Source: Nitrosospira multiformis
GTDB taxonomy: Bacteria; Pseudomonadota; Gammaproteobacteria; Burkholderiales; Nitrosomonadaceae
Direction of reading: 5' to 3'
Assembly (NCBI GenBank): GCA_017306155.1
Contig: JAFKJB010000007.1
Coordinates: forward strand, 1 to 64,000
Length of the DNA stretch: 64,000 nucleotides
Every line of letters begins with the position of its first letter. The stretch's first letter is position 1. A program made the position numbers and the translations under genes. Under the pieces are notes generated by a model. It was not told the DNA's origin, made no database searches, and saw only the letters and a program-made list of their open reading frames with translations. Below, piece after piece: positions 1-9,293 of this stretch.

Positions 1-18
1 GACGTGCAATGGAACAAG

Positions 19-78
19 CAAAGCCGCGTCATCCTGGATAACGTTGTCTCAAAGCCGGGTAATTCTGGATAACGTCGT
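19..78. repeat. Two imperfect direct repeats, 31-bp period
   Basis: Two copies of a 29-base unit (19-47 and 50-78) share CAAAGCCG at the left and CTGGATAACGT at the right (34-44 and 65-75) and differ at about five positions. The period is 31 bases. The unit sits just before a terminator, in non-coding sequence at the window edge. It could be the end of a longer tandem array outside the window. No function can be assigned. Confidence 0.6.
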
Positions 79-116
79 TTATTAAGTTGCAATCCAGTTG
101 TAACTCCCGCAGCACA

Positions 117-148
117 CCCCATCCGCTTTCACAGGGATGGGGGTTTTT
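117..148 (+). terminator. Rho-independent terminator of a gene left of the window
   Basis: The arms CCCCATCC (117-124) and GGATGGGG (135-142) form a perfect 8-bp stem with a 10-base loop. One more G and TTTTT (144-148) follow. This is a standard intrinsic terminator for + strand transcription. No gene in the window ends before it, so it probably belongs to a gene beyond the left edge. Confidence 0.7.
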
Positions 149-351
149 GACAAGAACAGCATTACCGGAAGATCCCTGGCGCTTCTCTTCCGATCCTCCT
201 CCAGGGAAATCAACTCTACACCTTTCGCCGTCATTCTCGCCGTCATGCCCGGCTTTCACCCCGGATTGCCTCAGCTTTCGTGCCCATCACCTTCCGGATA
301 TGGCCGTCAAAGTCCTGAAAGTGGCAGTCTCAAAAATCCGGAAAATACCTT

Positions 352-380
352 TTGACAGCCGTCGGAAAATATAGGACTAT
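352..380 (+). promoter_or_regulatory. Probable nrdAB promoter
   Basis: A perfect -35 hexamer TTGACA (352-357) is followed after 17 bases by a weak -10 element GACTAT (375-380). Transcription would start near 387, just before the paired NrdR-like boxes. The -35 and the spacing are good; the -10 matches the consensus at only three positions. It is the best sigma-70 candidate ahead of nrdA. Confidence 0.45.
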
Positions 381-390
381 TGCGCCTTGG

Positions 391-438
391 ACACTAGAGA
401 TAGTTGAACGCACTCTCATGTACTACTATATATAGTAG
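391..438 (+). promoter_or_regulatory. Tandem NrdR boxes upstream of nrdA
   Basis: Two partly palindromic sites resemble the NrdR box (acaCwAtATaTwGtgt): ACACTAGAGATAGTTG at 391-406 and CTACTATATATAGTAG at 423-438. Their cores CTAGAGATAG (394-403) and CTATATATAG (426-435) lie exactly 32 bases apart, about three helical turns. Paired boxes about 31-32 bases apart are the known binding arrangement of the ATP/dATP-sensing repressor NrdR. They lie just downstream of the predicted promoter and about 100 bases before nrdA, so repression of nrdAB by NrdR is a strong inference. Confidence 0.75.
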
Positions 439-533
439 TGCACAGGTTTTCCACAGCATTTCCACAACACCCGCAATATCAGGCTTTGCCCAGGGATTCG
501 GCACATTTCCCTTACAAATGAGGAGCATCCAGC

Positions 534-3401
534 ATGCAGCTTTCTACAGATCAAACATCTCGGCCGGTCATGGCAGGCCACGGGTTTTCTTCGAACCCTC
601 CCGGCTACGACCCGCGCTATTCCCAATACAGGATCATTCGCCGCAACGGCTCAGTAGCCGGATTCGAGCCGGACAAAATCTCCATTGCCATGACGAAAGC
701 GTTTCTCGCCGTCGAGGGCAGCCAGGGGGCCGCTTCGGCCCGGGTACGCGAAGTGGTGGCGCGCCTGACCGAAGATGTGGTGAACGCCTTGATGCGTCGT
801 CAGCCCTCGGGTGGAACTTTTCACATCGAGGATATCCAGGATCAGGTGGAACTCGCACTGATGCGCTCGGGCGAGCACGATGTGGCGCGTGCCTATGTGT
901 TGTACCGCGAGGATCGCGCGCGCAAGCGGGCACAGCAAAAGGAGGCGGGTGCAGCGGAGGTACCCGGCAGCGTCCTGCACGTGCTTGAGGAGGGACGCAG
1001 GGTTCCGCTCGATACCGCGAGACTCCTGGCGCTGATCGAGTCCTGCTGCGAAGGCCTGGGTGAAGCGGTCGATCCTGAGCTGATACTTAAAGCCACGCTC
1101 AAGGATTTGTACGATGGAGTGCCGATGGAAGAAGTAAGGAAATCGGTAATCCTGTCGGCGCGGGCATTGCTGGAAAAAGAACCGGCCTACAGTTACGTTA
1201 CCGCGCGATTGCTGCTGCACTCGCTCCGCTTCGAGGTGCTGGGCGAGGAAATCGTACAAAGGGAAATGGCGGAGCGCTATCTGGAATATTTCCCGGCTTT
1301 CATAAAGCGCGGGATCGAGGCCGAACTGCTGGATGAGCGGCTGGCGCAGTTTGACCTGCTGCGGCTGGCACAAGCCCTCCATGCGGAGCGCGATCTTAAA
1401 TTTGGCTATCTCGGTTTGCAAACCCTGTATGACCGTTATTTTCTGCATATGCAGGAGCGCCGCATCGAGTTGCCGCAGGCATTTTTCATGCGGGTGGCGA
1501 TGGGGCTTGCATTGAACGAAATCGACCGCGAAGCACGGGCGATAGAGTTCTACCATGTGCTGTCGAATTTCGATTTCATGAGTTCCACACCCACCCTGTT
1601 CAATTCCGGCACGCGCCGCTCGCAATTGTCTTCGTGCTATCTCACGACAGTGCCGGACGACCTGGATGGCATTTACGAGGGAATCAAGGAAAACGCGCTG
1701 CTTGCCAAGTATGCGGGAGGACTGGGCAATGACTGGACGCGTGTGCGGGCAATGGGATCGCATATCAAGGGCACCAACGGCAAATCCCAGGGCGTAGTGC
1801 CCTTTCTGAAGGTAGTATCCGACACGGCCGTGGCAGTGAACCAGGGCGGCAAACGCAAGGGCGCCGTTTGCGCCTACCTCGAATCCTGGCATCTGGATAT
1901 CGAAGAGTTTCTGGAATTGCGCAAGAATACCGGGGACGATCGCCGGCGCACGCATGACATGAACACGGCCACATGGGTTCCCGACCTGTTCATGAAACGG
2001 GTAATGGAAGGGGGCGAATGGACACTTTTTTCGCCTTCTGACGTGCCCGATCTGCACGAGAAGTATGGCAAGGCATTCGAGCAGGCTTATCTCGCCTATG
2101 AGGATAAAGTCGCGCGCGGCGAACTCGGCCTGTACAAGACGATACCCGCAGTGCAGTTATGGCGCAAAATGCTGAGCATGCTGTTCGAAACCGGGCATCC
2201 GTGGATCACCTTCAAGGATGCCTGCAATATCCGCTCGCCGCAAAACCATATCGGCGTGGTGCACAGTTCCAATCTCTGCACTGAGATAACGCTGAATACC
2301 AGTGATCATGAAATCGCGGTATGCAATCTCGGCTCGATCAATCTGGCGGCCCACATCGATGATGCCGGCAAGATCGACGGCGACAAGCTCAAGCGCACTG
2401 TCAGCCTCGCCATGCGCATGCTCGACAATGTGATCGATATCAATTTCTATGCCGTCGCCAAGGCACGCAACTCCAACCTCAGGCACCGGCCTGTCGGGCT
2501 GGGTATCATGGGCTTCCAGGATTGCCTGCACAGGATGCGCATTCCCTATGCCTCGGATGAAGCGGTCGAATTTGCGGACCATACCATGGAAGCGATCGCC
2601 TACCATGCCTACTGGGCCTCGACCGAACTGGCCGAAGAGCGGGGACGCTATGCTTCCTATCGCGGCAGTCTCTGGGATCGCGGCATTCTGCCTCAGGATA
2701 CGCTCGACCTGCTGCAGGAAGAACGCGGCGGATACATCGAGGCGGACAGGTCATCGATGCTGGACTGGGAAGCGCTGCGCGAACGCATCAGAAACCATGG
2801 CATGCGTAACTCCAACTGCCTGGCGATAGCGCCCACCGCGACCATTTCCAACATTGTCGGCGTTTCGGCCAGCATCGAACCCACCTTCAAGAATCTTTAC
2901 GTCAAATCCAACTTGTCGGGAGAATTCACCATTGCCAACCAGTATCTGGTAAGCGACCTGAAAAAGCTTGGGCTATGGGACGAGGTCATGATTTCTGATA
3001 TCAAGTATTTCGATGGAGCCCTGGGCAAGATAGACCGCGTACCCGCCGATCTTCGCAGGCTTTATGCCACTGCCTTCGAGGTAGAACCTCAATGGCTGAT
3101 CGAAGCGGCGGCGCGCAGGCAGAAATGGATAGATCAGTCCCAGTCCCTGAATATCTATATCGGGGGCGTCTCCGGCAAGAAGCTGGATGAAACCTACAAA
3201 CTGGCCTGGTTACGTGGCTTGAAGACGACCTACTATCTGCGCTCGCTTGGAGCAACGTCCGCAGAAAAATCTACAGTCCAGGCTGGCTCTTTGAATGCGG
3301 TGTCCGCAGAAGGAAGCCTGCCAGCCATGAGTGCGGCAGCGCCGGCAACAGATGTGTCGTTCTGCTCCATCGATGATCCGGAATGTGAATCATGCCAATA
3401 A
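534..3401 (+). CDS. nrdA: Ribonucleoside-diphosphate reductase, alpha subunit (class Ia)
   Basis: This is the large subunit of aerobic ribonucleotide reductase, which reduces NDPs to dNDPs in the cytoplasm together with NrdB. The protein has 955 residues, longer than the E. coli enzyme (about 760). The extra length is N-terminal: an ATP-cone at about 30-125 and a second ATP-cone-like segment at about 145-235, the allosteric dATP/ATP sites. Catalytic residues are visible: C368 (SSCYL) and C597 (AVCNL) as the active-site redox pair, N580-C582-E584 (NLCTE) as the radical site, and C951/C954 in the C-terminal CESCQ tail that re-reduces the active site. The ATG at 534 follows an AGGAG ribosome site. 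nrdB starts 29 bases downstream, so the two form an operon, probably under NrdR control. Confidence 0.97.
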   Translation: MQLSTDQTSRPVMAGHGFSSNPPGYDPRYSQYRIIRRNGSVAGFEPDKISIAMTKAFLAVEGSQGAASARVREVVARLTEDVVNALMRRQPSGGTFHIEDIQDQVELALMRSGEHDVARAYVLYREDRARKRAQQKEAGAAEVPGSVLHVLEEGRRVPLDTARLLALIESCCEGLGEAVDPELILKATLKDLYDGVPMEEVRKSVILSARALLEKEPAYSYVTARLLLHSLRFEVLGEEIVQREMAERYLEYFPAFIKRGIEAELLDERLAQFDLLRLAQALHAERDLKFGYLGLQTLYDRYFLHMQERRIELPQAFFMRVAMGLALNEIDREARAIEFYHVLSNFDFMSSTPTLFNSGTRRSQLSSCYLTTVPDDLDGIYEGIKENALLAKYAGGLGNDWTRVRAMGSHIKGTNGKSQGVVPFLKVVSDTAVAVNQGGKRKGAVCAYLESWHLDIEEFLELRKNTGDDRRRTHDMNTATWVPDLFMKRVMEGGEWTLFSPSDVPDLHEKYGKAFEQAYLAYEDKVARGELGLYKTIPAVQLWRKMLSMLFETGHPWITFKDACNIRSPQNHIGVVHSSNLCTEITLNTSDHEIAVCNLGSINLAAHIDDAGKIDGDKLKRTVSLAMRMLDNVIDINFYAVAKARNSNLRHRPVGLGIMGFQDCLHRMRIPYASDEAVEFADHTMEAIAYHAYWASTELAEERGRYASYRGSLWDRGILPQDTLDLLQEERGGYIEADRSSMLDWEALRERIRNHGMRNSNCLAIAPTATISNIVGVSASIEPTFKNLYVKSNLSGEFTIANQYLVSDLKKLGLWDEVMISDIKYFDGALGKIDRVPADLRRLYATAFEVEPQWLIEAAARRQKWIDQSQSLNIYIGGVSGKKLDETYKLAWLRGLKTTYYLRSLGATSAEKSTVQAGSLNAVSAEGSLPAMSAAAPATDVSFCSIDDPECESCQ

Positions 3402-3430
3402 CAATTAAAATGTAATGTCAGGAGGAAAAC

Positions 3431-4660
3431 ATGTTGATATTCGAGGATGAAATGATGCAACCGGCGCCGCGGAGAAACGGCGATCCGGGATTGCCTGCCG
3501 GAGGAGCCGGGGTGGGTCCTGAAGCAGCGAGCCGCCTTGCCGGCACGAGCGGGACCGGGGCAGAAGGTGACGCGAGCGATGTCACTGGAGAGCGTGCAGG
3601 GAATGGAGCGGGAGAAATGGAATATTCGGCAGAGGACATCCATCGTCGCGTATCGGTGGAAGACAAGCGCATCATCAATTGCAAGGCGGATGTCAACCAG
3701 CTGGTGCCTTTCAAGTACAAATGGGCCTGGGAGAAATATCTGTCGGCCTGCGCCAACCACTGGATGCCACAGGAGATCAACATGAGCCGCGATATCGCCC
3801 TCTGGAAAGATCCCAACGGACTGACCGAGGATGAGCGGCGGATAGTCAAGCGCAACCTGGGCTTCTTCGTTACCGCGGATTCGCTCGCCGCCAATAACAT
3901 TGTACTTGGCACTTACCGGCACATCACCAATCCGGAATGCCGCCAGTACCTGTTGCGGCAGGCATTTGAAGAGGCGATTCATACGCATGCCTATCAGTAC
4001 ATCGTCGAGTCGCTGGGGCTGGACGAAGGCGAGATTTTCAACGCCTATCATGAAGTGAAATCCATCCGCGAGAAGGATGAGTTTCTGATCCCCTTTATCG
4101 ATACGCTGACCGATCCGGCATTCAGGACGGGCACGCTCGAAGCGGACCAGAAACTGCTGAAAAGCCTGGTCGTATTCGCCTGCATCATGGAAGGCCTGTT
4201 CTTTTATGTGGGTTTCATACAGGTCCTGGCGCTGGGAAGGCAGAATAAGATGACGGGCTCAGCCGAGCAGTATCAATACATCCTGCGGGATGAATCCATG
4301 CACTGCAATTTCGGCATCGATGTGGTGAATCAGATCAAGATGGAAAACCCGCACTTGTGGACCAGGGAATTTCGCAGCGAAATCAGCGCACTGATGCAAA
4401 AAGCGGTGGAACTGGAATATCGTTATGCCGAGGACACCATGCCGCGCGGGGTTCTGGGGTTGAACGCGCCCATGTTCAAGGAATACCTGCGCTATATCGC
4501 CAACCGCCGCTGCCAGCAGATAGGCCTGGACATTCTCTATCCGGGAGCGAGCAACCCTTTCCCCTGGATGTCTGAAATGATCGACCTGAAAAAGGAAAAG
4601 AACTTTTTTGAAACACGCGTTACCGAGTATCAAACCGGCGGAGTGTTGAACTGGGACTAG
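3431..4660 (+). CDS. nrdB: Ribonucleoside-diphosphate reductase, beta subunit
   Basis: This is the small ferritin-like subunit that holds the diiron-tyrosyl radical and passes it to NrdA. Metal-ligand motifs are all present: [17 protein letters not shown] (with the likely radical tyrosine), CIMEGLFF and DESMH. The ATG at 3431 is preceded by a perfect AGGAGG with good spacing, so this start is firm. The 409-residue protein has a normal-looking beginning (MLIFEDE) followed by about 55 Gly/Ala-rich low-complexity residues (about 9-62) before the conserved region starts near residue 70. Most NrdB proteins lack this spacer. An internal ATG at 3617 would remove it but has a poorer ribosome site. 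Confidence 0.96.
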   Translation: MLIFEDEMMQPAPRRNGDPGLPAGGAGVGPEAASRLAGTSGTGAEGDASDVTGERAGNGAGEMEYSAEDIHRRVSVEDKRIINCKADVNQLVPFKYKWAWEKYLSACANHWMPQEINMSRDIALWKDPNGLTEDERRIVKRNLGFFVTADSLAANNIVLGTYRHITNPECRQYLLRQAFEEAIHTHAYQYIVESLGLDEGEIFNAYHEVKSIREKDEFLIPFIDTLTDPAFRTGTLEADQKLLKSLVVFACIMEGLFFYVGFIQVLALGRQNKMTGSAEQYQYILRDESMHCNFGIDVVNQIKMENPHLWTREFRSEISALMQKAVELEYRYAEDTMPRGVLGLNAPMFKEYLRYIANRRCQQIGLDILYPGASNPFPWMSEMIDLKKEKNFFETRVTEYQTGGVLNWD

Positions 4661-4783
4661 GGTAAAAGAGATGGATGCGTATCATCAATACGTTTTCCAT
4701 ACACTGATTATTTGCGCTGGTAAAATCTTAAGGACGAGGTTAACATTGACTTTCATTCGAATCTCTATCTGATGGAGGTGGCA

Positions 4784-5062
4784 ATGGCTCGTACAATCCC
4801 ACAAGGGTCTCGCGACTATGACACCACGCGGGTTGTTGAACGGCCCGATGGTTTTTATTGGCATGATGAAAAAGAGGGTGACAGGGTATTCGGTCCCTTC
4901 CCCACTTTACTTGAAGCCATCCAGGATATGGAGTACAACGCCGACTCGGACTATGAACCGGGAGAAACCCTGGAGCAAGCCGAGGACGAGATTGGCATAT
5001 CCGACTGGATCGATCCTGAAACCGGTCAACCCGGGGAAGGATCCTTCCGGATCGAAAACTGA
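4784..5062 (+). CDS. Small acidic protein of unknown function
   Basis: This is a 92-residue acidic soluble protein with no signal peptide or membrane segment. I recognise no domain; it has many Asp/Glu residues, aromatic positions in a FYWHDEKEGDRVFGPF-like core and an acidic C-terminal half. The ATG at 4784 follows GGAGGT with ideal spacing; an ATG at 4772 overlaps that ribosome site and is less likely. The gene lies 123 bases after nrdB on the same strand. No terminator is obvious between them, only a weak 5-bp stem near 4678, so it may be cotranscribed with nrdAB. The following 269 bases up to fumC hold nothing I can identify. Confidence 0.75.
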   Translation: MARTIPQGSRDYDTTRVVERPDGFYWHDEKEGDRVFGPFPTLLEAIQDMEYNADSDYEPGETLEQAEDEIGISDWIDPETGQPGEGSFRIEN

Positions 5063-5331
5063 TCAGTACATAATTGATCCGGCACGTCTCATCACCATGC
5101 CCAGGCGATTTGACGTGTCGTTCCTCAGAATAAGTACGAATAAACTTTCGCTGGATCAGTTTTCAATCTCCGCAGAGCGCCCACACGGATTTCCGTGGCC
5201 GGTTCAAGCATGCAGCCCTCTCCGCAGTCTCCCTTCCTGGCTGCCTGCTTTTATTTCTGCCTGAGCCGGCGAATGCGTGCGCTCAGATATTTCTTATACG
5301 CCTGCCTGTCTTTCCCTGATCCAAGACTAAT

Positions 5332-6720
5332 ATGAATTACCGGGATGAACGAGATACGATGGGCACAGTACAGGTGCCCGCGCAGGCGCTATGGGGCGCG
5401 CAGACCCAGCGCTCCCTGCGGAATTTCAGAATTTCGGGGGAGCGCATGCCGCCCGCGCTGCTTCACGCGCTGGCACTCGTGAAGCGTGCGGCAGCCGCCG
5501 TAAATCGTGACCTGGGTGTTCTGGACGGCGAGCGCGCTACCGCCATCATCCAGGCTGCGGATGAGGTGATTGCAGGGAAGCATGACGCGGAATTTCCGCT
5601 GGTCGTATGGCAGACCGGTTCCGGAACCCAGACCAACATGAATATGAACGAAGTGCTGGCAAACCGCGCTTCTGAACTGCTGGGGTGCGGAAGAGGACCG
5701 GATTGCAGGATTCATCCCAACGACGATGTAAACAAGGGACAGTCGTCCAATGATGTGTTTCCCTCTGCCATGCATGTGGCGGCTGCCTGCTCCCTCCATC
5801 ATCAGTTGAAACCTGCCATTGCCGCGTTGCGGAATACGCTGGCCGCCAAGGCGGAGGCATTTTCAGGCATTGTCAAAATCGGTCGCACCCATTTGCAGGA
5901 TGCTACTCCCCTCACCTTGGGGCAGGAATTCTCGGGCTATGTTTCCCAGCTGGACCACGGGCTGGAGCATATCGACGCCGCGCTTCCGCATATCTATGAA
6001 CTGGCCCTGGGAGGAACAGCGGTTGGCACCGGACTGAACACTCATCCTGAGTTTGCAGTGCGGGTCGCAGCGGAATTGGCGAGATTGACGGGCCTGCCAT
6101 TTGTGACAGCTCCCAACAAGTTCGAGGCTCTCGCCGCCAATGATGCGCTCGTCCATGCGCATGGTGCGCTCAAGACCCTGGCAGCCTCGCTTATGAAAAT
6201 CGCCAATGATATCCGCTGGCTTGCGTCGGGTCCGCGTTGCGGAATCGGCGAACTGAAAATTCCTGAAAATGAGCCGGGCAGTTCCATCATGCCGGGCAAA
6301 GTCAATCCGACTCAGTCAGAGGCGCTTACCATGCTGTGCTGCCAGGTGATGGGCAATGATGTCGCTATCAATATGGGCGGCGCAATGGGAAATTTCGAGC
6401 TCAACGTCATGAAACCGCTTATCATCCATAATTTCCTGCAAAGCGTGCGCCTGCTGGGGGATGGTATGTTAAGCTTTAACGAGCATTGCGCAACAGGAAT
6501 CACCGCAAACGTCGATCGCATAGGCGAACTGCTGCGCAAATCCCTGATGCTGGTGACTGCACTCGCGCCTCACATCGGCTACGACAAGGCGGCTGAAATC
6601 GCGAAGAAAGCGCATCGCGAAGGCACTACGCTGGAACAGGCAGCCGTTGCAACCGGCTACATTACCGTCGATCAATTCCAGGACTGGGTAAGACCGGAAG
6701 ACATGATTCAGCCGCAATGA
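5332..6720 (+). CDS. fumC: Class II fumarate hydratase
   Basis: This oxygen-stable, iron-free fumarase interconverts fumarate and L-malate in the TCA cycle in the cytoplasm, as a homotetramer. At 462 residues it matches the family (E. coli 467). The signature [11 protein letters not shown] is at 316-326, with the catalytic serine at 317/318, and [10 protein letters not shown] carries the active-site histidine H187. The substrate-binding stretch [13 protein letters not shown] is intact. The ATG at 5332 agrees with the family N-terminus, although its ribosome site is weak. The adjacent patatin gene is 52 bases downstream on the same strand, but a functional link is not evident. Confidence 0.97.
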   Translation: MNYRDERDTMGTVQVPAQALWGAQTQRSLRNFRISGERMPPALLHALALVKRAAAAVNRDLGVLDGERATAIIQAADEVIAGKHDAEFPLVVWQTGSGTQTNMNMNEVLANRASELLGCGRGPDCRIHPNDDVNKGQSSNDVFPSAMHVAAACSLHHQLKPAIAALRNTLAAKAEAFSGIVKIGRTHLQDATPLTLGQEFSGYVSQLDHGLEHIDAALPHIYELALGGTAVGTGLNTHPEFAVRVAAELARLTGLPFVTAPNKFEALAANDALVHAHGALKTLAASLMKIANDIRWLASGPRCGIGELKIPENEPGSSIMPGKVNPTQSEALTMLCCQVMGNDVAINMGGAMGNFELNVMKPLIIHNFLQSVRLLGDGMLSFNEHCATGITANVDRIGELLRKSLMLVTALAPHIGYDKAAEIAKKAHREGTTLEQAAVATGYITVDQFQDWVRPEDMIQPQ

Positions 6721-6772
6721 TTCTTGGTTTGAATAAATGCTGCTGCTCGCGCGGCCTCTGCCATTCCGGTGA

Positions 6773-8005
6773 ATGAGCTTGCTCCCGTCACCCTCCCAGG
6801 CGCCGAAGATAGGCCTTGTCCTGACTGGCGGAGGCGCGCGCGCGGCCTATCAGGTAGGCGTTCTGCAGGCTATCGCGACGATGCTGCCAAAGAGAACGCG
6901 CACCCCCTTCCCGGTAATTTGCGGCACGTCCGCCGGTGCATTCAATGCCGCGGTTCTCGCTATCTCCGCCCGCAACTTTCATGAGGGTGTGCGACGCCTT
7001 TCGGCCGTATGGGAAAACGCGCACGTCAATCAGGCCTACCGGACAGACCCTCTCGGCGTATATGGAAATGCGGCGCGCTGGCTTGCATCTCTCCTGTTTG
7101 GCAGCCTGAAAAAGCAGGGCGCGATTTCGCTGCTCGACAACTCGCCGCTTGCGCAACTGTTGAAAAACAGCCTGCCGCTTCAAGGTATTCAGAAGAGTAT
7201 CGACGCGGGCGCTCTTCATGCTCTCGGTATTACTGCCTGGGGCTATACCAGTGGACAATCGGTGACCTTCTATCAGGGTGCAGACAGCATACGGTCGTGG
7301 AAGCGGGAACGCCGTATCGGTGTGGCTGTACCTATCGAGATTGAGCACCTGCTGGCTTCTTCCGCCATTCCGCTTCTTTTTCCAGCCGTACGGCTCAACC
7401 GTGAATACTTTGGAGACGGTTCAATGCGCCAGCTTGCGCCGTTGAGCCCTGCGCTGCATCTCGGGGCGGATCGCGTGCTGGTAATTGGCGTGCGCAAGAT
7501 AGAGGATACGCAGCCCGAGCGTGTCAAGGTGGACAGCTATCCCACCCTCGCGCAGATCGGCGGCCATATCATGAGCAGTATTTTTCTCGACAACCTTTAT
7601 GTCGATCTGGAACGATTGCAGCGCATCAACCGGACCCTAAGCATGATTCCCGAAGAAAACATGAGAAATCATCACATGCCGCTGCGCCAGATTCAGCACA
7701 TGGTCATTTCTCCCAGTGTCGAATTCACTGAAATTGCACAGCATCACGCTGCCACCCTGCCACATACCATCCGGCTTTTTTACCGGGCCATCGGCGCAAT
7801 GAGACGCGATGGCTCGTCTCTCCTGAGCTATGTTCTGTTTGAAGAATCCTTCTGCCGAGCCCTCATCGATCTCGGCTATCAGGATACACTGCCGCGTAAA
7901 GCCGAACTCCTGCGGTTCCTCGGTGCAGCGCCAATCGATGGACCGATACAAGCAGATTTATCCGACGCTGGTATAATCCACAATCCAGTTCCTGGGATAG
8001 GCTGA
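6773..8005 (+). CDS. Patatin-like phospholipase family protein
   Basis: This is a predicted serine acyl hydrolase of 410 residues. The N-terminal glycine-rich oxyanion loop GGGARAAYQVG (about 18-28) is followed by the nucleophile elbow GTSAG with S53, and by the DGS motif with D215, so the Ser-Asp dyad of patatin lipases is complete. No signal peptide is seen; the protein is probably cytoplasmic or membrane-associated. It resembles bacterial patatins whose C-terminal part lacks a recognised domain. The substrate cannot be named from sequence; phospholipids or other acyl esters are likely. It lies between fumC and a TerC-family gene, all co-directional. Confidence 0.88.
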   Translation: MSLLPSPSQAPKIGLVLTGGGARAAYQVGVLQAIATMLPKRTRTPFPVICGTSAGAFNAAVLAISARNFHEGVRRLSAVWENAHVNQAYRTDPLGVYGNAARWLASLLFGSLKKQGAISLLDNSPLAQLLKNSLPLQGIQKSIDAGALHALGITAWGYTSGQSVTFYQGADSIRSWKRERRIGVAVPIEIEHLLASSAIPLLFPAVRLNREYFGDGSMRQLAPLSPALHLGADRVLVIGVRKIEDTQPERVKVDSYPTLAQIGGHIMSSIFLDNLYVDLERLQRINRTLSMIPEENMRNHHMPLRQIQHMVISPSVEFTEIAQHHAATLPHTIRLFYRAIGAMRRDGSSLLSYVLFEESFCRALIDLGYQDTLPRKAELLRFLGAAPIDGPIQADLSDAGIIHNPVPGIG

Positions 8006-8051
8006 ACATCCTGGTAGCTTTACCTGATTCCCTATTTTTCAGAGACTTCTT

Positions 8052-8783
8052 ATGGACCTTGCCAGTCCGCAATTCTGGATTGCCGTATTCCAGATCATCG
8101 CCATTGATATCATTCTGGGAGGCGATAATGCCGTGGTTATCGCGCTTGCATGCCGGCGACTTCCCGAAAAGCAGCGAAATCTCGGTATTTTCTGGGGAGT
8201 GTTCGGTGCCATTGCGCTGCGGGTCGTCCTGATCTACTTCGCTTTCACCTTGATGACAATTCCATTCCTGAAAATCGTAGCGGCACTGCTGCTATTATGG
8301 ATCGGCATCAAACTGCTTCAACCCGAGCCGGGAGAGAATGGACATGAGATCAGCGCAAGCGCAACCCTGCTGGGCGCGATTAAAACCATCATTATCGCCG
8401 ACGCCATGATGAGCCTGGATAATGTGATTGCCATTGCCGGAGCCGCCAGGGACAGTATCGTTCTGGTGATCTTTGGCCTGGCGGTGAGTGTGCCCATCAT
8501 CGTTTGGGGCAGCAAGCTGGTAATGAAGCTCATGGAAAGATTTCCCGTCACTATCTTCATCGGTGCGGGCCTGCTTGGCTGGATCGCAGGGGGCATGAGC
8601 ACTACCGACGCGGTCAGCAGGGAGTGGGTGGATAGCAATGCGGCTTTTCTGCACTGGGCTGCACCCGCGACAGGCGCTCTGCTGATCGTGGTCATCGGCA
8701 AATGGCTTGCGGACAGGACCGGGGCAAGAAGAGCCGCGATTGTCGACCTGATGGACGATATGAACGATAAACCGCGTTCGTAG
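8052..8783 (+). CDS. TerC family integral membrane protein (YjbE-type)
   Basis: This polytopic inner-membrane protein of 243 residues has about seven hydrophobic segments. Two internally related acidic motifs within membrane segments, GGDNAVVIALA near residue 20 and SLDNVIAIAGAA near 120, mark the TerC/YjbE family. Members are linked to manganese or other metal efflux, or to metalation of exported proteins; the exact substrate here is unknown. A cytoplasmic basic/acidic tail follows the last segment. There is only a 46-base gap after the patatin gene and no sign of a manganese riboswitch there. A universal stress gene follows after 29 bases, suggesting cotranscription. Confidence 0.9.
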   Translation: MDLASPQFWIAVFQIIAIDIILGGDNAVVIALACRRLPEKQRNLGIFWGVFGAIALRVVLIYFAFTLMTIPFLKIVAALLLLWIGIKLLQPEPGENGHEISASATLLGAIKTIIIADAMMSLDNVIAIAGAARDSIVLVIFGLAVSVPIIVWGSKLVMKLMERFPVTIFIGAGLLGWIAGGMSTTDAVSREWVDSNAAFLHWAAPATGALLIVVIGKWLADRTGARRAAIVDLMDDMNDKPRS

Positions 8784-8812
8784 GCGCAAATTAACTGTCA
8801 TGAGAGGGAAAC

Positions 8813-9238
8813 ATGCTGAAACTCCTGTTGCCGGTAGATGGCTCAGAGGCGTCGGGCAATGCAGTCGGGAAATTCATTAAACTGATTCCCTCATATAGGG
8901 AAACACCTGCAATACATTTGCTGAACGTGCAGTTCCCCCTGCGCGGCAACGTGCCGATGTTCATAGACAAGAAGAGCATAGAACTGTATTACCAGGAAGA
9001 AGGTACCAAAGAGCTGTCAGCGGCGCGGGCATTGCTCGATCAGGCCGGGATCGGCTACCGGTTCCATGTCTCTTCAGGGCATCCGCCAAACATCATTCTG
9101 CGTTATGCGGAAGAAATGAATTTTGATCAGATCGTGCTTGGCCCGCGTGGACTTGGAACGGTGAAAGGAATATTGCTGGGTTCGGTTGCAAGCAAGATCA
9201 TACAGCTTTCAACGATTCCGGTACTCCTGATCAAATAG
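8813..9238 (+). CDS. Universal stress protein, UspA family
   Basis: This is a single-domain 141-residue protein of the UspA alpha/beta fold. The N-terminal strand LLLPVDGSEAS and the C-terminal nucleotide loop GPRGLGTVKGILLGSVAS fit the ATP-binding G-2x-G-9x-G(S) pattern of the ATP-binding subgroup. Such proteins act in the cytoplasm as dimers in stress tolerance or as ATP-dependent switches. The ATG at 8813 is preceded by GAGAGGG. Close spacing after the TerC-family gene suggests a shared transcript. No specific stress can be inferred. Confidence 0.92.
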   Translation: MLKLLLPVDGSEASGNAVGKFIKLIPSYRETPAIHLLNVQFPLRGNVPMFIDKKSIELYYQEEGTKELSAARALLDQAGIGYRFHVSSGHPPNIILRYAEEMNFDQIVLGPRGLGTVKGILLGSVASKIIQLSTIPVLLIK

Positions 9239-9293
9239 GAATGGCAGATATCAGAAGATAATAATGCGTTTAACCAGGAAGGAGCTTTTTAGG

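Noticed and set aside
404-988. Open frame of 194 codons starting before nrdA on the + strand
   Set aside because: It overlaps the nrdA start in another frame and crosses the NrdR boxes; no recognisable protein features.
651-2057. Long open frame (468 codons) on the minus strand
   Set aside because: It lies wholly antisense to nrdA, which has all catalytic motifs; composition and lack of any motif indicate a shadow frame.
4673-4700. Possible terminator after nrdB
   Set aside because: The CGTAT/ATACG stem is only five base pairs, with TTTT but no strong stability.
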